From Erysipelotrichaceae bacterium (GTDB lineage Bacteria; Bacillota_I; Bacilli_A; RFN20; CAG-826), in contig SVBF01000018.1 of assembly GCA_015058945.1 (NCBI GenBank), positions 1 through 64,000 on the forward strand: DNA of 64,000 bases, written 5' to 3'. A model generated the notes under the pieces. That model saw only the letters and a list, made by a program, of their open reading frames with translations. It did no database searches and had not been told where the DNA came from. Each line of letters begins with the position of its first letter. Positions within the stretch are counted from its first letter, which is position 1. Positions 34,543-44,363 of this stretch are shown piece by piece. The position numbers and the translations under genes are program-made.

Positions 34543-35448
34543 TCAGTTCGTTTCTGCGGGGTTTTCCGCGCATTCTGCCGCTTTTGCTGCCTTTTTTCTG
34601 GGCAGGATCAAAAGCATGCTGACTTTCTTTTGGTAAAGAGCATAAGAAGGCTTGTAGGTGAGGAAGTTCTTCTCGATCATCGGGATGGAGATGAAACAGA
34701 AGAGCAACACCATGCCGACCGCCCCGGACGCCCAATACCAGATTTCGGCCTGAGGGATGATCAACAACGCCCCGCCGACCCAGAAGAGGATCTCGCCGAG
34801 GTAATTGGGGTGACGGGAGTATTTCCATAGCCCAGTCTCGTTGATTTGGGAACGGTCGGTGCGGTTCTTGATGAAACGCTTCATCTCCATGTCGGCGACG
34901 AGTTCCAAGGTGACCGCGAGGGTCATGGTGATGAGGGCGAAAAGATCCCAATAGGAGAAGTCGCGGCTCACGCCATAGAGGAAGAACGGAACCGAGGCGA
35001 GGTAGACGAGCAAAGTCGGCATCATGTTGATGCCAAAGAAATTGACGATTTGGAACGCTTTCCCGGTCTTGGCCTTGAGCATCTTATAACGCCAATCAAT
35101 GTAATGGATGTCATCGAATCCGACGATGAAATTCGCCGTAAGGCGAACCGAATAGTACGTCAACACGGCCAAGACCAGAATCGTCCCGAGGTTCCAACGG
35201 GCGAAATAGACCAAGAGGAAGAGATAAAAGAACAGGGTCTGCAACGACCAATAAGGGTCGTAGACCGAAGGGGATTTGCTCACGACGCCGAAAAGATATA
35301 CGATCGCGGTCGCGATCACGTCCACGAGCAAAAGCGAGAGCAGAATATCCCATCCCGCACGCAGTAAGAGAACCTCGACGCTTAAGGCGATGCCAAAGGC
35401 GAGGACATAAACGACCAGAAGATAGAGAAGGCCTTTTAGTTTGTTCAT
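34543..35448 (-). CDS. DUF1295 / steroid-reductase-like membrane protein
   Basis: A 301-residue polytopic membrane protein with about seven helices. The C-terminal signature ETGLWKYSRHPNYLGEILFW is that of the DUF1295 and isoprenylcysteine methyltransferase/steroid 5-alpha-reductase fold group. Also visible are SVYDPYWSLQTL in the N-terminal half and ALYQKKVSMLLILPRK near the end. Such proteins bind S-adenosylmethionine or NADPH; the substrate, probably a lipid, is unknown. The start has no Shine-Dalgarno, but TACAAT lies 7 nt upstream. The tail is Ala/Glu-rich. Confidence 0.85.
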   Translation of the reverse strand: MNKLKGLLYLLVVYVLAFGIALSVEVLLLRAGWDILLSLLLVDVIATAIVYLFGVVSKSPSVYDPYWSLQTLFFYLFLLVYFARWNLGTILVLAVLTYYSVRLTANFIVGFDDIHYIDWRYKMLKAKTGKAFQIVNFFGINMMPTLLVYLASVPFFLYGVSRDFSYWDLFALITMTLAVTLELVADMEMKRFIKNRTDRSQINETGLWKYSRHPNYLGEILFWVGGALLIIPQAEIWYWASGAVGMVLLFCFISIPMIEKNFLTYKPSYALYQKKVSMLLILPRKKAAKAAECAENPAETN

Positions 35449-35455
35449 GCGACAA

Positions 35456-35461
35456 ATTGTA
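35456..35461 (-). promoter_or_regulatory. -10 box directly before DUF1295 start (leaderless)
   Basis: TACAAT on the minus strand, 7 nt before the ATG at 35448, without a Shine-Dalgarno. Confidence 0.5.
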
Positions 35462-35492
35462 TCGGAACACCAAATCGAGACAACAAAATTAT

Positions 35493-35521
35493 TTGCTTTG
35501 CCTCACGCATACGCATATAAT
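35493..35521 (+). promoter_or_regulatory. promoter of rpsD
   Basis: TTGCTT (35493-35498), exactly 17 nt spacer, TATAAT (35516-35521). A near-consensus sigma-A promoter. Confidence 0.8.
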
Positions 35522-35527
35522 CTCACC

Positions 35528-35683
35528 TGCGTGTGAAAGCAGCAGGCATCTACCCTTTCGCCCGACGTCGGTAAATCAAAACAAGTAAGCCCCCGCTACT
35601 AGGGCCGAACGGAAGCTCCGACACCCGGAAAGACGGAAGATACCCTTCTAACTTTGTACCCGCAAAGAAAGGAGACATTGAAT
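35528..35683 (+). promoter_or_regulatory. rpsD untranslated leader, probable S4-binding autoregulatory RNA
   Basis: About 155 nt between the promoter and rpsD, GC-rich and with no open frame. It ends in GAAAGGAGA before the ATG. In Firmicutes rpsD has a leader bound by S4. Position and length fit; I did not verify the fold. Confidence 0.45.
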
Positions 35684-36280
35684 ATGTCTAAATCCGCATG
35701 GAAAAAGAGCCGTCACCTTGGTTTCTCCACCCTTGAGACCGGCGACGAACTCAAAAAGCGCCCCTATGGCCCGGGCCAACACGGCCAAGATCGTAAGAGG
35801 AAACCCTCCGAATACGGTGTCCAGCTCCTCGAGAAGCAGAAACTCCGCGAACTCTATGGCGTCTCCGAGCGTCAGTTCCGCCGTCTCTTCTTGATCGCCA
35901 AGAAGGAACCGACCGTCACCGGTCTCGCCTTCTTCCGCATCCTCGAGTCCCGTCTCGACAACCTCGTCTATCGCATGGGCTTCTCCAGGACCCGCGCCGG
36001 CGCCCGCCAGCTCGTCAACCACGGCCACATCCTCGTCAACGGCAAGAAGGTGGACATCCCCTCCTACCTCTGCAAGGTCAACGACGTCATCTCGGTCAAG
36101 GGCGACAGCCCCCTCAAGGTCGTCAAGGAAGCCATGGAATCCAAGCCGTCCACCTGTGGCTATGTCAAGGTCGACGATACCAAGTTCGAAGGCACCTACG
36201 TCCGTGAGCCCGAGCGCAACGAGCTCCCCCAAGAGATCAACGAATCTCAAATCATCGAGTACTACAACCGCAAGCTCTAA
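35684..36280 (+). CDS. rpsD: ribosomal protein uS4
   Basis: A 198-residue primary 30S assembly protein. It starts at MSKSAWKKSRHLG (GAAAGGAGA upstream); an upstream in-frame extension to 35654 lies in the leader. RKPSEYGVQLLEKQKLRELY and the S4 RNA-binding domain (RLDNLVYRMGFSRTRAGARQ, then VNHGHILVNGKKVDIPSY) are clear. It lacks the N-terminal Cys zinc site and is therefore a Cys-free S4. A terminator follows. Confidence 0.97.
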   Translation: MSKSAWKKSRHLGFSTLETGDELKKRPYGPGQHGQDRKRKPSEYGVQLLEKQKLRELYGVSERQFRRLFLIAKKEPTVTGLAFFRILESRLDNLVYRMGFSRTRAGARQLVNHGHILVNGKKVDIPSYLCKVNDVISVKGDSPLKVVKEAMESKPSTCGYVKVDDTKFEGTYVREPERNELPQEINESQIIEYYNRKL

Positions 36281-36303
36281 TACTCGAGCCGCAACTAGTA
36301 GCC

Positions 36304-36332
36304 AAAGGGCCGCCGTCATGGCGACCCTTTTT
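36304..36332 (+). terminator. rho-independent terminator of rpsD
   Basis: AAGGG-CC-GCC/GGC-GA-CCCTT hairpin with a 5-nt loop and a T-run. A second GC-rich inverted repeat (GGCCGCCCGT/GGACGGCC) lies at about 36347-36369. Confidence 0.65.
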
Positions 36333-36459
36333 AACGCAAAAGAGAGGCCGCCCGTCACTGGACGGCCGTTCCCTTATTTGGTTTTCGTTTGTTTGTCTTC
36401 CACTTTATCCCTTTATTTTTTGTGCACGCGCCCGCGTGTATATGAACATCGGCGAATTA

Positions 36460-36474
36460 TTATACAGTGTATAA
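36460..36474 (+). promoter_or_regulatory. palindromic operator upstream of DUF362 gene
   Basis: A perfect 15-bp palindrome TTATACA-G-TGTATAA about 90 nt before the DUF362 start. A 14/15 match (TTATACAGTGTGTAA) lies at 41634-41648 upstream of the glutathione peroxidase gene. Confidence 0.55.
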
Positions 36475-36566
36475 ATATTCCTGATTTACAGACTTATGCT
36501 GGGATATATCTCTATACTGAGGTTGACGAATATTGTAGAATAACAAAGTTAATAAGGATTTAAATC

Positions 36567-37454
36567 ATGGCTAAATCAAAAGTCTTCTTCACCAAGGAAA
36601 TCACCCCCGATTCCCTTCTCCGCATCTACAAGGCCCTCGGCCGAGAACTCCGTGGCAACATCGGCGTCAAAATCTCCACCGGGGAGATGGGTGGCCATAA
36701 CTATCTGAAGCCCGAGTTAATCGGCAAGCTTGTCGACGAGCTTAACGGCACGATCGTCGAATGCTGCACTGCTTATGGCGGCTCCCGCCAGGAAAAGGAC
36801 AAGCATTGGGACACCATCAAGGCCCACGGCTTCCTCCCCCGCTTCAAGGTCGACCTCATGGACGAATTCGGCGAGATTGAGATCCCCGTCCACAATGGCT
36901 TCCACCTCGACAAGGACATCGTCGGCGAACATTTGAACAACTACGATTCGCTTTTGATCCTCTCCCACTTCAAGGGACACATGATGGGTGGATTCGGCGG
37001 TGCCCTAAAGAACATCTCCATCGGCATCGGTTCCACCGCCGGCAAAGCCTACATCCATTCCGCCGGCACCACCACCTCTTCCACCGATTGCTGGGGTAAG
37101 AACGCGCCCAAGCAAGATGACTTCCTCGAATCGATGGCCGACGCCTGCGAAGCCGTACTCCGCTACGTCGGATATAAGAATCTGGCCTACATCAACGTCG
37201 CCAACCGTCTCTCCGTCGACTGCGACTGCGATTCCAACCCCCACGAACCCGAAATGGGCGATCTCGGCATCTTTGCTTCCCTTGACCCCGTCGCCTTGGA
37301 CCAAGCCTGCTACGACGCGGTGAAAAACGCGAAAGACCCCGGCAAAGCCGCCCTTATCGAACGCATGGATTCCCGTCATGGCATCCATACCGTCGAAGCG
37401 GCCGCAAAACTGGGTCTTGGCTCCCGCGAATACGAAATCGTTTCCCTCGATTAA
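36567..37454 (+). CDS. DUF362-domain protein
   Basis: A 295-residue cytoplasmic protein of the DUF362 family, seen as KVFFTKEITPDSLLRIYKAL, VGVKISTGEMGG-like IGVKISTGEMGGHNYLKPEL, SLLILSHFKGHMMGGFGGAL and NVANRLSVDCDCDSNP. Some relatives carry 4Fe-4S ferredoxin domains; this one does not, though CDCD and CCTAYGG cysteines could bind metal. Function is unestablished. AAGGAT precedes the ATG, and a palindrome shared with the peroxidase gene lies upstream. It ends at a terminator shared with the convergent galactanase gene. Confidence 0.85.
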   Translation: MAKSKVFFTKEITPDSLLRIYKALGRELRGNIGVKISTGEMGGHNYLKPELIGKLVDELNGTIVECCTAYGGSRQEKDKHWDTIKAHGFLPRFKVDLMDEFGEIEIPVHNGFHLDKDIVGEHLNNYDSLLILSHFKGHMMGGFGGALKNISIGIGSTAGKAYIHSAGTTTSSTDCWGKNAPKQDDFLESMADACEAVLRYVGYKNLAYINVANRLSVDCDCDSNPHEPEMGDLGIFASLDPVALDQACYDAVKNAKDPGKAALIERMDSRHGIHTVEAAAKLGLGSREYEIVSLD

Positions 37455-37464
37455 GAACCAAACG

Positions 37465-37502
37465 AAAAAAGGGCGACTCAGCAAAGTGAGCCGCCCTTTT
37501 TT
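37465..37502. terminator. bidirectional terminator between DUF362 and galactanase genes
   Basis: Long near-perfect stem AAAAAAGGGCGACTC/GTGAGCCGCCCTTTTTT with a short loop. It gives a T-run on either strand between two convergent genes. Confidence 0.85.
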
Positions 37503-37512
37503 CGTTTGCCAA

Positions 37513-40104
37513 TTACTGGGCAGAGAAGGAGAACTTATCGCAATGTCCCCAAGAATCGGCCGCCGCATTGGTCGCGGTCAGACCGATGGTCACATCGCTT
37601 TCTTCGGTAATCTCGATCGAGCGGAAGAACTTGGGCATGACACCTCCGTTCCACCCGACGATATCGATATTCATACCAATTTTCTCGCCAGTGCCGATTT
37701 GGTACCAGAGCTTCAACGACTCATAGCTTCCGGCGGCCATGACGAGGCCAGAGAGCTCGTAGGTGCCGGCGGGCACGGCAGTCAGTTTTTGGGAGAACGT
37801 GAAGCTGAAGGTGGACCCATACCACCACTTCACGTGCCAGGAACCATCGACGTTGGTGAGACCGGCATCGTCGTTCGTCTCATAGCAATAGGTGCGGTCT
37901 GCGTTAGAGATGGTCCAACCATTCATATTTCCGTCCTCGAAAGAGCCATTGGCCAATAGGTTGCCCGTGGCGTGGACGGTCGCGGTGACGTTGAACTTTT
38001 TGCCGCCATTGCCGTTGACGACGCCATCGACGGTATAGGTACCGACGCCAGTGATCGCGGCGATATCCGCGGAATCCCAGGCAATCGCGACCTCACGGAG
38101 CTGTTTGATATTGGTTTCCACCACCGCTTTCTCCGGCAATTTGTCCGCCACGTTTTCCACTCCATATTGGAAGGAGACCTCGAATTCGTCTTCCCTGAGC
38201 TTTGCGTCTTCGACGGTGACTTCGCGGTCCTTGTCTTGGATGTGTTTATAGACGGAAGCGCTCGGAAGGGCTTTGCCGGTATAGGAGAAGAGGGCCTGGT
38301 TGCACCAGTTGGCGCGGACGGATTCGTCCGAATAGCCTTTGGCGGCGATTTGCTCGGCGGTGCCATCGACACCATTCTGGATGTAATACTGAGCGGCCTT
38401 GCTGGTGCCGATCGCGCCAGCGACGGGGAGCCAATCCGGCTGCCAATAGAAGACGCCGATGCCGTTCTTACCGCTGATCTTGGATAAACCGTCGACGATG
38501 TCGGAGACTAAGCTTGCCTGACCTTGAGCGCCGGTGGCGTATCCGCCAGGGATTTCGTTATTGGGCGACCAATAGGCGTTATGGGTGACGTTTTCGACCC
38601 AATCATCCGTAAAGCCATAGGAAGTTTCGGCGCAGATGACGGGCTTGCCGTAGTTGGTGACCGCGGATTGCAGGAAGGAGAAGTAATTGGCCTGCGAGCC
38701 ATGGTAATAGGAATAATAGGAAACGCCCACGATGTCGTAGTCGACGTTCGCACTCTTTAGCGCGCCCAAAACCGTGTTTGCGGAATTGTAGTTATTGCTG
38801 GTTTGCGTGAGATGGACGATGGTCTTGATGCTCGGGAAGACGGATTTCGCCCCGGCGATGCCAGAGGCGTAGATCGCGGTGTAGTTGGAATCGATACGGG
38901 TGACGCCAGCGATGCCAGAGTTGCTCTCGTTGCCGATTTGGACCGAGTCAACAGTCACGCCCGCATCTTTGAAGGCTTGCAAGGAATCCTTGGTGAAGTC
39001 CTCGACAAGACCCGGGATTTCGTTGGCGGATTTGTCCTTCCACGCCTTCGGAGCTTGGTAACGGATCGGATCGGCCCAGGAATCGCTGTAATGGAAGTCG
39101 ATCATGACCTTCATGCCTGCCGCTTTGGCGCGTTTGGCCAAGGCGATATCGGTCGCGAGATCGTTGTTGCCACCGCCATATTCGGCGCCGTCGACGGAGG
39201 ATTTCGGATCGTTCCATAAGCGAAAACGGGCGTAGTTGACGCCATCGCGGGCCAAAATCTGGAAGACATCTTCTTCGATGCCGTCCTCGTTATAGTAGAC
39301 GCCGCCGTGCTTTTCGACTTCGGCGACCATGGAAAGGTCGGCGCCATAGGCAAACTCTTCGGTGAGTTCGTTCGTGGGGCCATTCACCTTGAGGGAGGCG
39401 TAATCTTGGGCTTCGTCGTTATATTTCTTGGCCAAGAAGGTCGCGGTGTAGGTTTCGTCTTTGGTCGCCGCGACGATTTCTTTGTCCCAGCCGTCGAAGA
39501 TATAGACGGTCTTCGCCTCTTTGGCTTTGGTCGGGGTATCGCCGTCATAGACTGGGGTATCCCCTTCTTCCACGTCATAGGTTTTTAGGACCTGGCCGTC
39601 CGCGTTTTTGAAGGTGATCTTATAAACCTTGGTCGCGGGGGTGGAACTTCCTTCGGACGATTGTTCCGAAGAGGCTTCGCTCGACTTCTCGGAGGAAGCT
39701 TCGGACGATTGTTCCGAGGACGCCTCAGAGGATTGCTCGGAAGATTGCGCGGGGGAGGATTCGCTCGACTGTTCCGAAGACTGTTCCGAAGAGGCTTCGC
39801 TCGACTGCTCGGAGGAGGCTTCGGAAGACTGCTCGGAGCTCACCTCGGAGGTTTGCTCTTGGCTTTGTTCTGAACTTTGGGTCGGAGTCTCCGACGAGGA
39901 TGTCGTCGGGGCGAGGCTGGTGGTCTCTTCTTTGGAAGGCTCTTCGGAGGTCGCGCTCTTCTCGGAGGAGAGGGAACTGCTCATCGCGGGGACGGAGGAT
40001 TCTTCCTTTGAGGAGGGGGTTGAGGATGAGGTCGAGGCGCCACAGGAGGCGAGGGCGAGGGTCAATAAGGATAACGCCGTGGCGTGAAAAGTTTTATTTT
40101 TCAT
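37513..40104 (-). CDS. GH53 arabinogalactan endo-beta-1,4-galactanase lipoprotein
   Basis: Cuts beta-1,4-galactan side chains outside the cell. It has 863 residues from the ATG at 40104 (GGGAG upstream). Order: a signal peptide with lipobox (LLTLALASC); a Ser/Glu/Gln-rich linker to about 165 with repeated SSEQSSEAS units; a small beta domain (FKNADGQVLKTYDVEEGD...IFDGWD) like InlB/MucBP-type repeats; the GH53 TIM barrel from EFAYGADLSMVAEVEKHGG through DFHYSDSWADP, acid/base Glu in VQIGNESNSG and nucleophile Glu in VICAETSYGF; an Ig-like domain; and a C-terminal carbohydrate-binding domain (NLLANGSFEDGNMNGWTIS), probably CBM61-like. A cre-like site lies upstream. Confidence 0.93.
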   Translation of the reverse strand: MKNKTFHATALSLLTLALASCGASTSSSTPSSKEESSVPAMSSSLSSEKSATSEEPSKEETTSLAPTTSSSETPTQSSEQSQEQTSEVSSEQSSEASSEQSSEASSEQSSEQSSESSPAQSSEQSSEASSEQSSEASSEKSSEASSEQSSEGSSTPATKVYKITFKNADGQVLKTYDVEEGDTPVYDGDTPTKAKEAKTVYIFDGWDKEIVAATKDETYTATFLAKKYNDEAQDYASLKVNGPTNELTEEFAYGADLSMVAEVEKHGGVYYNEDGIEEDVFQILARDGVNYARFRLWNDPKSSVDGAEYGGGNNDLATDIALAKRAKAAGMKVMIDFHYSDSWADPIRYQAPKAWKDKSANEIPGLVEDFTKDSLQAFKDAGVTVDSVQIGNESNSGIAGVTRIDSNYTAIYASGIAGAKSVFPSIKTIVHLTQTSNNYNSANTVLGALKSANVDYDIVGVSYYSYYHGSQANYFSFLQSAVTNYGKPVICAETSYGFTDDWVENVTHNAYWSPNNEIPGGYATGAQGQASLVSDIVDGLSKISGKNGIGVFYWQPDWLPVAGAIGTSKAAQYYIQNGVDGTAEQIAAKGYSDESVRANWCNQALFSYTGKALPSASVYKHIQDKDREVTVEDAKLREDEFEVSFQYGVENVADKLPEKAVVETNIKQLREVAIAWDSADIAAITGVGTYTVDGVVNGNGGKKFNVTATVHATGNLLANGSFEDGNMNGWTISNADRTYCYETNDDAGLTNVDGSWHVKWWYGSTFSFTFSQKLTAVPAGTYELSGLVMAAGSYESLKLWYQIGTGEKIGMNIDIVGWNGGVMPKFFRSIEITEESDVTIGLTATNAAADSWGHCDKFSFSAQ

Positions 40105-40174
40105 AGATAACTCCCTTTTCTGGGCAAAGTTTACCATGCCGCCTTTTGGCTTTAGATATCTTTTTCTACGCAGA

Positions 40175-40188
40175 TGTAAGCGCTTTAT
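40175..40188. promoter_or_regulatory. cre-like (CcpA) operator upstream of galactanase gene
   Basis: TGTAAGCGCTTTAT resembles the catabolite-responsive element consensus (TGTAARCGYTWNCA). It lies about 70-85 nt before the galactanase start, with TTGTCA (possible -35) next to it. Repression by preferred sugars is expected. Confidence 0.55.
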
Positions 40189-40281
40189 TTGACAATTTTT
40201 GCCTATTTATAGGAAACGAATCTCCGTACATTCGCATAAAGGCATTGTAGGGGTTTCTCCTCGCGCGTATGTAAAAAACTA

Positions 40282-40315
40282 AGGAAAAGAGGGCGGCACG
40301 GATCATGCCACCCTC
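40282..40315 (-). terminator. rho-independent terminator of tyrS
   Basis: Minus-strand 10-bp stem GAGGGTGGCA/TGCCGCCCTC (one G-U) with a 7-nt loop and TTTTCC. Confidence 0.85.
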
Positions 40316-40327
40316 AATGACGCTTTT

Positions 40328-41581
40328 TTAGGCTAATTCGGCGAGGTAGTAGTTCTTCTTCCCGCGGCGGATGAGCACGTATTTCCCATAGAGCGCCTGG
40401 GCTTTGGTGATCATGAAGCCGAGCTCGGTGACCTTCGTTCCATTCACCAAGACGGAATTGCCTTGGATGAAGGTGCGTGCCTCGCGTTTGGAGGTCGCCG
40501 CGCCAACAGCGATGAGGAGGTCTTCTAGGGCCATCTCCCCTTCCACTTCCTTTTTGAAGGAACCGAAGACGGTTTCGATGTCCTCTTCGCTTAAGCTTCC
40601 GACCGCGCCGGAGAAGAGTGTTTCGCTCAGTTCGATCGCGTGCTTCGCCGCCTCTTCGCCATGGAGGTCCTTGGTGATTTCGTAGGCGAGGGTCTTTTGA
40701 CCGATGCGCGCGCCGGGATTGCCGAGATGTTCCTTGGCCACCGCCTCGATCTCTTCCTTGGAAAGGAAGGAGAAGATCTTGAGGAAGCGGATCGCGTCCT
40801 CATCGGTGACGTTGATGAGGAACTGGTAGATCTCATAAGGGGAGGTGAGCTTCGGATCGAGGAAAAGCGCGCCCTTTTCCGATTTGCCGAACTTCTTGCC
40901 ATCGCTGCGGAGGATGAGTTTGCCGGTCATGCACTCGACCTGCTCGTCGAGGCCGTCGATCTTGCGGATGAGTTCTAGGCCCGAGGTGAGGTTGCCCCAC
41001 TGGTCGTTGCCACCGATCTGCATCGATACGCCAAAGGCGTGATGGAGATGGTAGAAGTCGATGGACTGCAAAATCTGATAGGCGAACTCAGTGAAGGAGA
41101 TGCCCGATTCTAGGCGCGACTTCACGATTTCCTTGGAAAGCATGTAGTTCACGGAGAAGTATTTGCCATAGTCGCGCAGGAAATCGATCATGGAGAGTTC
41201 GCCAAGCCAATCCAAGTTGGAGACGATCGCGCCCTTCTCCGGATTCTCGAGGTCGAGGTATTTCTCAAGCTGCGCCTTGATGGAGGCGGTGTTGAAAGCG
41301 AGTTTCTCTTTGGTTAGAAGATTACGCTCACTGCTCTTGCCCGAAGGATCGCCGATCATGCCGGTAGCCCCGCCGACGACGGCGACGATCTTATGCCCCG
41401 CGAGTTGAAAACGCTTGAGCAAGGAGATCATGGCGTAGTTGCCAAGGTGCATGGAGGCGGCGCTCGGGTCGAAGCCGCAATAGATGGTTTGTTTGCTTTC
41501 GAGCATTTCGCGGATCTTCTTCTCATCCGAGTATTGCTCGATGAGTCCGCGGTAATTGAGTTCGTCGATGATGTTTGCCAT
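40328..41581 (-). CDS. tyrS: tyrosyl-tRNA synthetase
   Basis: Charges tRNA-Tyr. It has 417 residues: class I core with YCGFDPSAASMHLGNYAMIS (HxGN motif HLGN), the tyrosine pocket FAYQILQSIDFYHLHH, MQIGGNDQWGNLTSGLELIR, and KFGKS in place of KMSKS. A C-terminal S4-like RNA-binding domain (SKREARTFIQGNSVLVNG) follows. No Shine-Dalgarno precedes the ATG, but TAAAAT lies 6 nt before it, and no T-box is present, unlike thrS. Confidence 0.97.
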   Translation of the reverse strand: MANIIDELNYRGLIEQYSDEKKIREMLESKQTIYCGFDPSAASMHLGNYAMISLLKRFQLAGHKIVAVVGGATGMIGDPSGKSSERNLLTKEKLAFNTASIKAQLEKYLDLENPEKGAIVSNLDWLGELSMIDFLRDYGKYFSVNYMLSKEIVKSRLESGISFTEFAYQILQSIDFYHLHHAFGVSMQIGGNDQWGNLTSGLELIRKIDGLDEQVECMTGKLILRSDGKKFGKSEKGALFLDPKLTSPYEIYQFLINVTDEDAIRFLKIFSFLSKEEIEAVAKEHLGNPGARIGQKTLAYEITKDLHGEEAAKHAIELSETLFSGAVGSLSEEDIETVFGSFKKEVEGEMALEDLLIAVGAATSKREARTFIQGNSVLVNGTKVTELGFMITKAQALYGKYVLIRRGKKNYYLAELA

Positions 41582-41587
41582 GGCGCT

Positions 41588-41593
41588 ATTTTA
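41588..41593 (-). promoter_or_regulatory. -10 box directly before tyrS start (leaderless)
   Basis: TAAAAT on the minus strand, 6 nt before the ATG at 41581, without a Shine-Dalgarno. Confidence 0.55.
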
Positions 41594-41633
41594 GACACTG
41601 GATAGAAATATCTCTAGATATAGCGATGCGTTT

Positions 41634-41648
41634 TTATACAGTGTGTAA
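41634..41648 (+). promoter_or_regulatory. palindromic operator upstream of peroxidase gene
   Basis: TTATACAGTGTGTAA, 14 of 15 bases identical to the palindrome at 36460-36474. It lies about 75 nt before the peroxidase start and on the promoter side of the divergent tyrS gene. Confidence 0.5.
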
Positions 41649-41720
41649 GAAACGTCGGCCTATTTTTGGCTTTATGAAGGCCCATCGTTTCCGTAAAATG
41701 GGGAAAACAGGAGAAAAACC

Positions 41721-42266
41721 ATGCCCACGATTTATGATTACGACATCATCTCGCCTAATGGCGAGGCCATTCCCCTAAGGCGTTATGAAGGCAAAGCCCT
41801 CGTCATCGTCAACACCGCGACCGGCTGCGGCTTCACCCCGCATTACGAACCGTTGGAGAAGATGTATCGCGACTACCATGAGCGCGGTTTGGAGATGATC
41901 GACATCCCCTGCAACCAATTCGGCGGTCAGGCCCCCGGAAGCGATGCGGAGATCCATGAATTCTGCACCCTCCACTACAACACCACCTTCCCGCAGATGA
42001 AGAAATCGGACGTCAACGGTCCGAATGCGTTACCGTTATACGGCTACCTCAAATCCCAATGCGGGTTCCGCGGCTTTGGCGAAGGGCAAATGGCCGAGAT
42101 GATGAACGACTTGCTCGCACGCATCGATCCCGATTTTCATAGCAACCCCGACATCAAATGGAACTTCACCAAATTCGTCGTGGACCGCAAAGGCAACGTC
42201 GTCGCCCGTTTCGAACCGACCGATGACATCAAGGAATTGGAGAAACTGGTACTCTCCCTACTCTAA
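41721..42266 (+). CDS. glutathione peroxidase family (thiol peroxidase)
   Basis: A 181-residue cytoplasmic peroxidase. The catalytic Cys sits in NTATGCGFTPHYEPLEKMY at about residue 37, with family motifs IPCNQFGGQAPGSDAEI and IKWNFTKFVVDRKGNV. The Cys in CNQFGG may be the resolving residue, as in thioredoxin-dependent members; a selenocysteine is not used. It reduces peroxides or lipid hydroperoxides. AGGAG precedes the ATG. It may share a regulator with the DUF362 gene through the palindrome upstream. It ends at a hairpin shared with groEL. Confidence 0.93.
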   Translation: MPTIYDYDIISPNGEAIPLRRYEGKALVIVNTATGCGFTPHYEPLEKMYRDYHERGLEMIDIPCNQFGGQAPGSDAEIHEFCTLHYNTTFPQMKKSDVNGPNALPLYGYLKSQCGFRGFGEGQMAEMMNDLLARIDPDFHSNPDIKWNFTKFVVDRKGNVVARFEPTDDIKELEKLVLSLL

Positions 42267-42275
42267 GGCAAAGGA

Positions 42276-42313
42276 AAAGGCGCGCCGCCCAGCTTGGGGT
42301 GACGCGCCTTTCG
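42276..42313. terminator. bidirectional terminator between peroxidase gene and groEL
   Basis: AAAGGCGCG/CGCGCCTTT, 9-bp stem with a long internal loop that can extend it (CCGCCCAGC...GGGGTGA). Confidence 0.65.
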
Positions 42314-42322
42314 TTATGGTCA

Positions 42323-43945
<1,623 letters not shown>

Positions 43946-43958
43946 TTATCCTTCTTTC

Positions 43959-44237
43959 TTATTCGACGATCGCGAGGATGTCTTCTTCCTTGATGAGGAT
44001 GTACTTATGCCCATCTTCCTCGTAATCGGTGCCGCTGTACTCGCGGTAGATGACCTTTTGCCCGGCCTTGAGGGTGGTCGGGACGAATTTGCCGGATTCA
44101 AGGGTGATTCCGGGGCCGACGGCGAGGATGGTCGCGACGTTACCGGCCTTTTCTTCTTTGGTGAGAATGATAGAGCCCACCTTCTTCTCGGAAGGGACCT
44201 TCTCGAGGAGAATGTTGTCATTTAAAGGTTTGATCAT
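43959..44237 (-). CDS. groES: co-chaperonin GroES
   Basis: A 92-residue lid of the chaperonin. MIKPLNDNILLEKVPSEKKV, the mobile loop KVGSIILTKEEKAGN (shorter than usual and without the standard GGIVLT spelling), VGPGITLESGKFVPTTLKAG and YILIKEEDILAIVE. AAGGAGCA precedes the ATG. It heads groES-groEL with a CIRCE-like operator and a TTGACA/TAACAT promoter upstream. Confidence 0.96.
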   Translation of the reverse strand: MIKPLNDNILLEKVPSEKKVGSIILTKEEKAGNVATILAVGPGITLESGKFVPTTLKAGQKVIYREYSGTDYEEDGHKYILIKEEDILAIVE

Positions 44238-44280
44238 GATTGGTTCTGCTCCTTGTTCGTTAAATATGTTAGTTCGTTAT

Positions 44281-44307
44281 TTAGCACTGTCAAGCGTTGA
44301 CTGCTAA
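44281..44307 (-). promoter_or_regulatory. CIRCE-like operator of groES-groEL
   Basis: TTAGCAgTC-N9-cAGTGCTAA on the minus strand: the exact 9-9-9 spacing of CIRCE with one mismatch in each arm. It overlaps TTGACA, a good -35. HrcA repression is expected. Confidence 0.8.
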
Positions 44308-44322
44308 ATCTGACTCAGAGCA

Positions 44323-44347
44323 AAGAAAAAGAGGGGCAAGCCCCTCT
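44323..44347 (-). terminator. rho-independent terminator of LacI-family gene
   Basis: Minus-strand perfect 7-bp stem AGAGGGG/CCCCTCT with a 4-nt loop and TTTTTCTTT. Confidence 0.8.
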
Positions 44348-44363
44348 ATGCGATCGGTTACGA

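Noticed and set aside
39629-40087. Plus-strand repetitive open frames (SEEASEDCSE-type repeats)
   Set aside because: They are the reverse complement of the Ser/Glu linker of the galactanase lipoprotein, not a separate repeat protein.
37600-40100. Possible CRISPR-like repeats in the region encoding Ser/Glu repeats
   Set aside because: The periodicity follows codons of a low-complexity linker; there are no constant repeats with unique spacers.
41595-41630. TATCT/AGATA inverted repeat between tyrS and the peroxidase gene
   Set aside because: Five-base arms in an AT-rich tract are expected by chance; no second copy was found.
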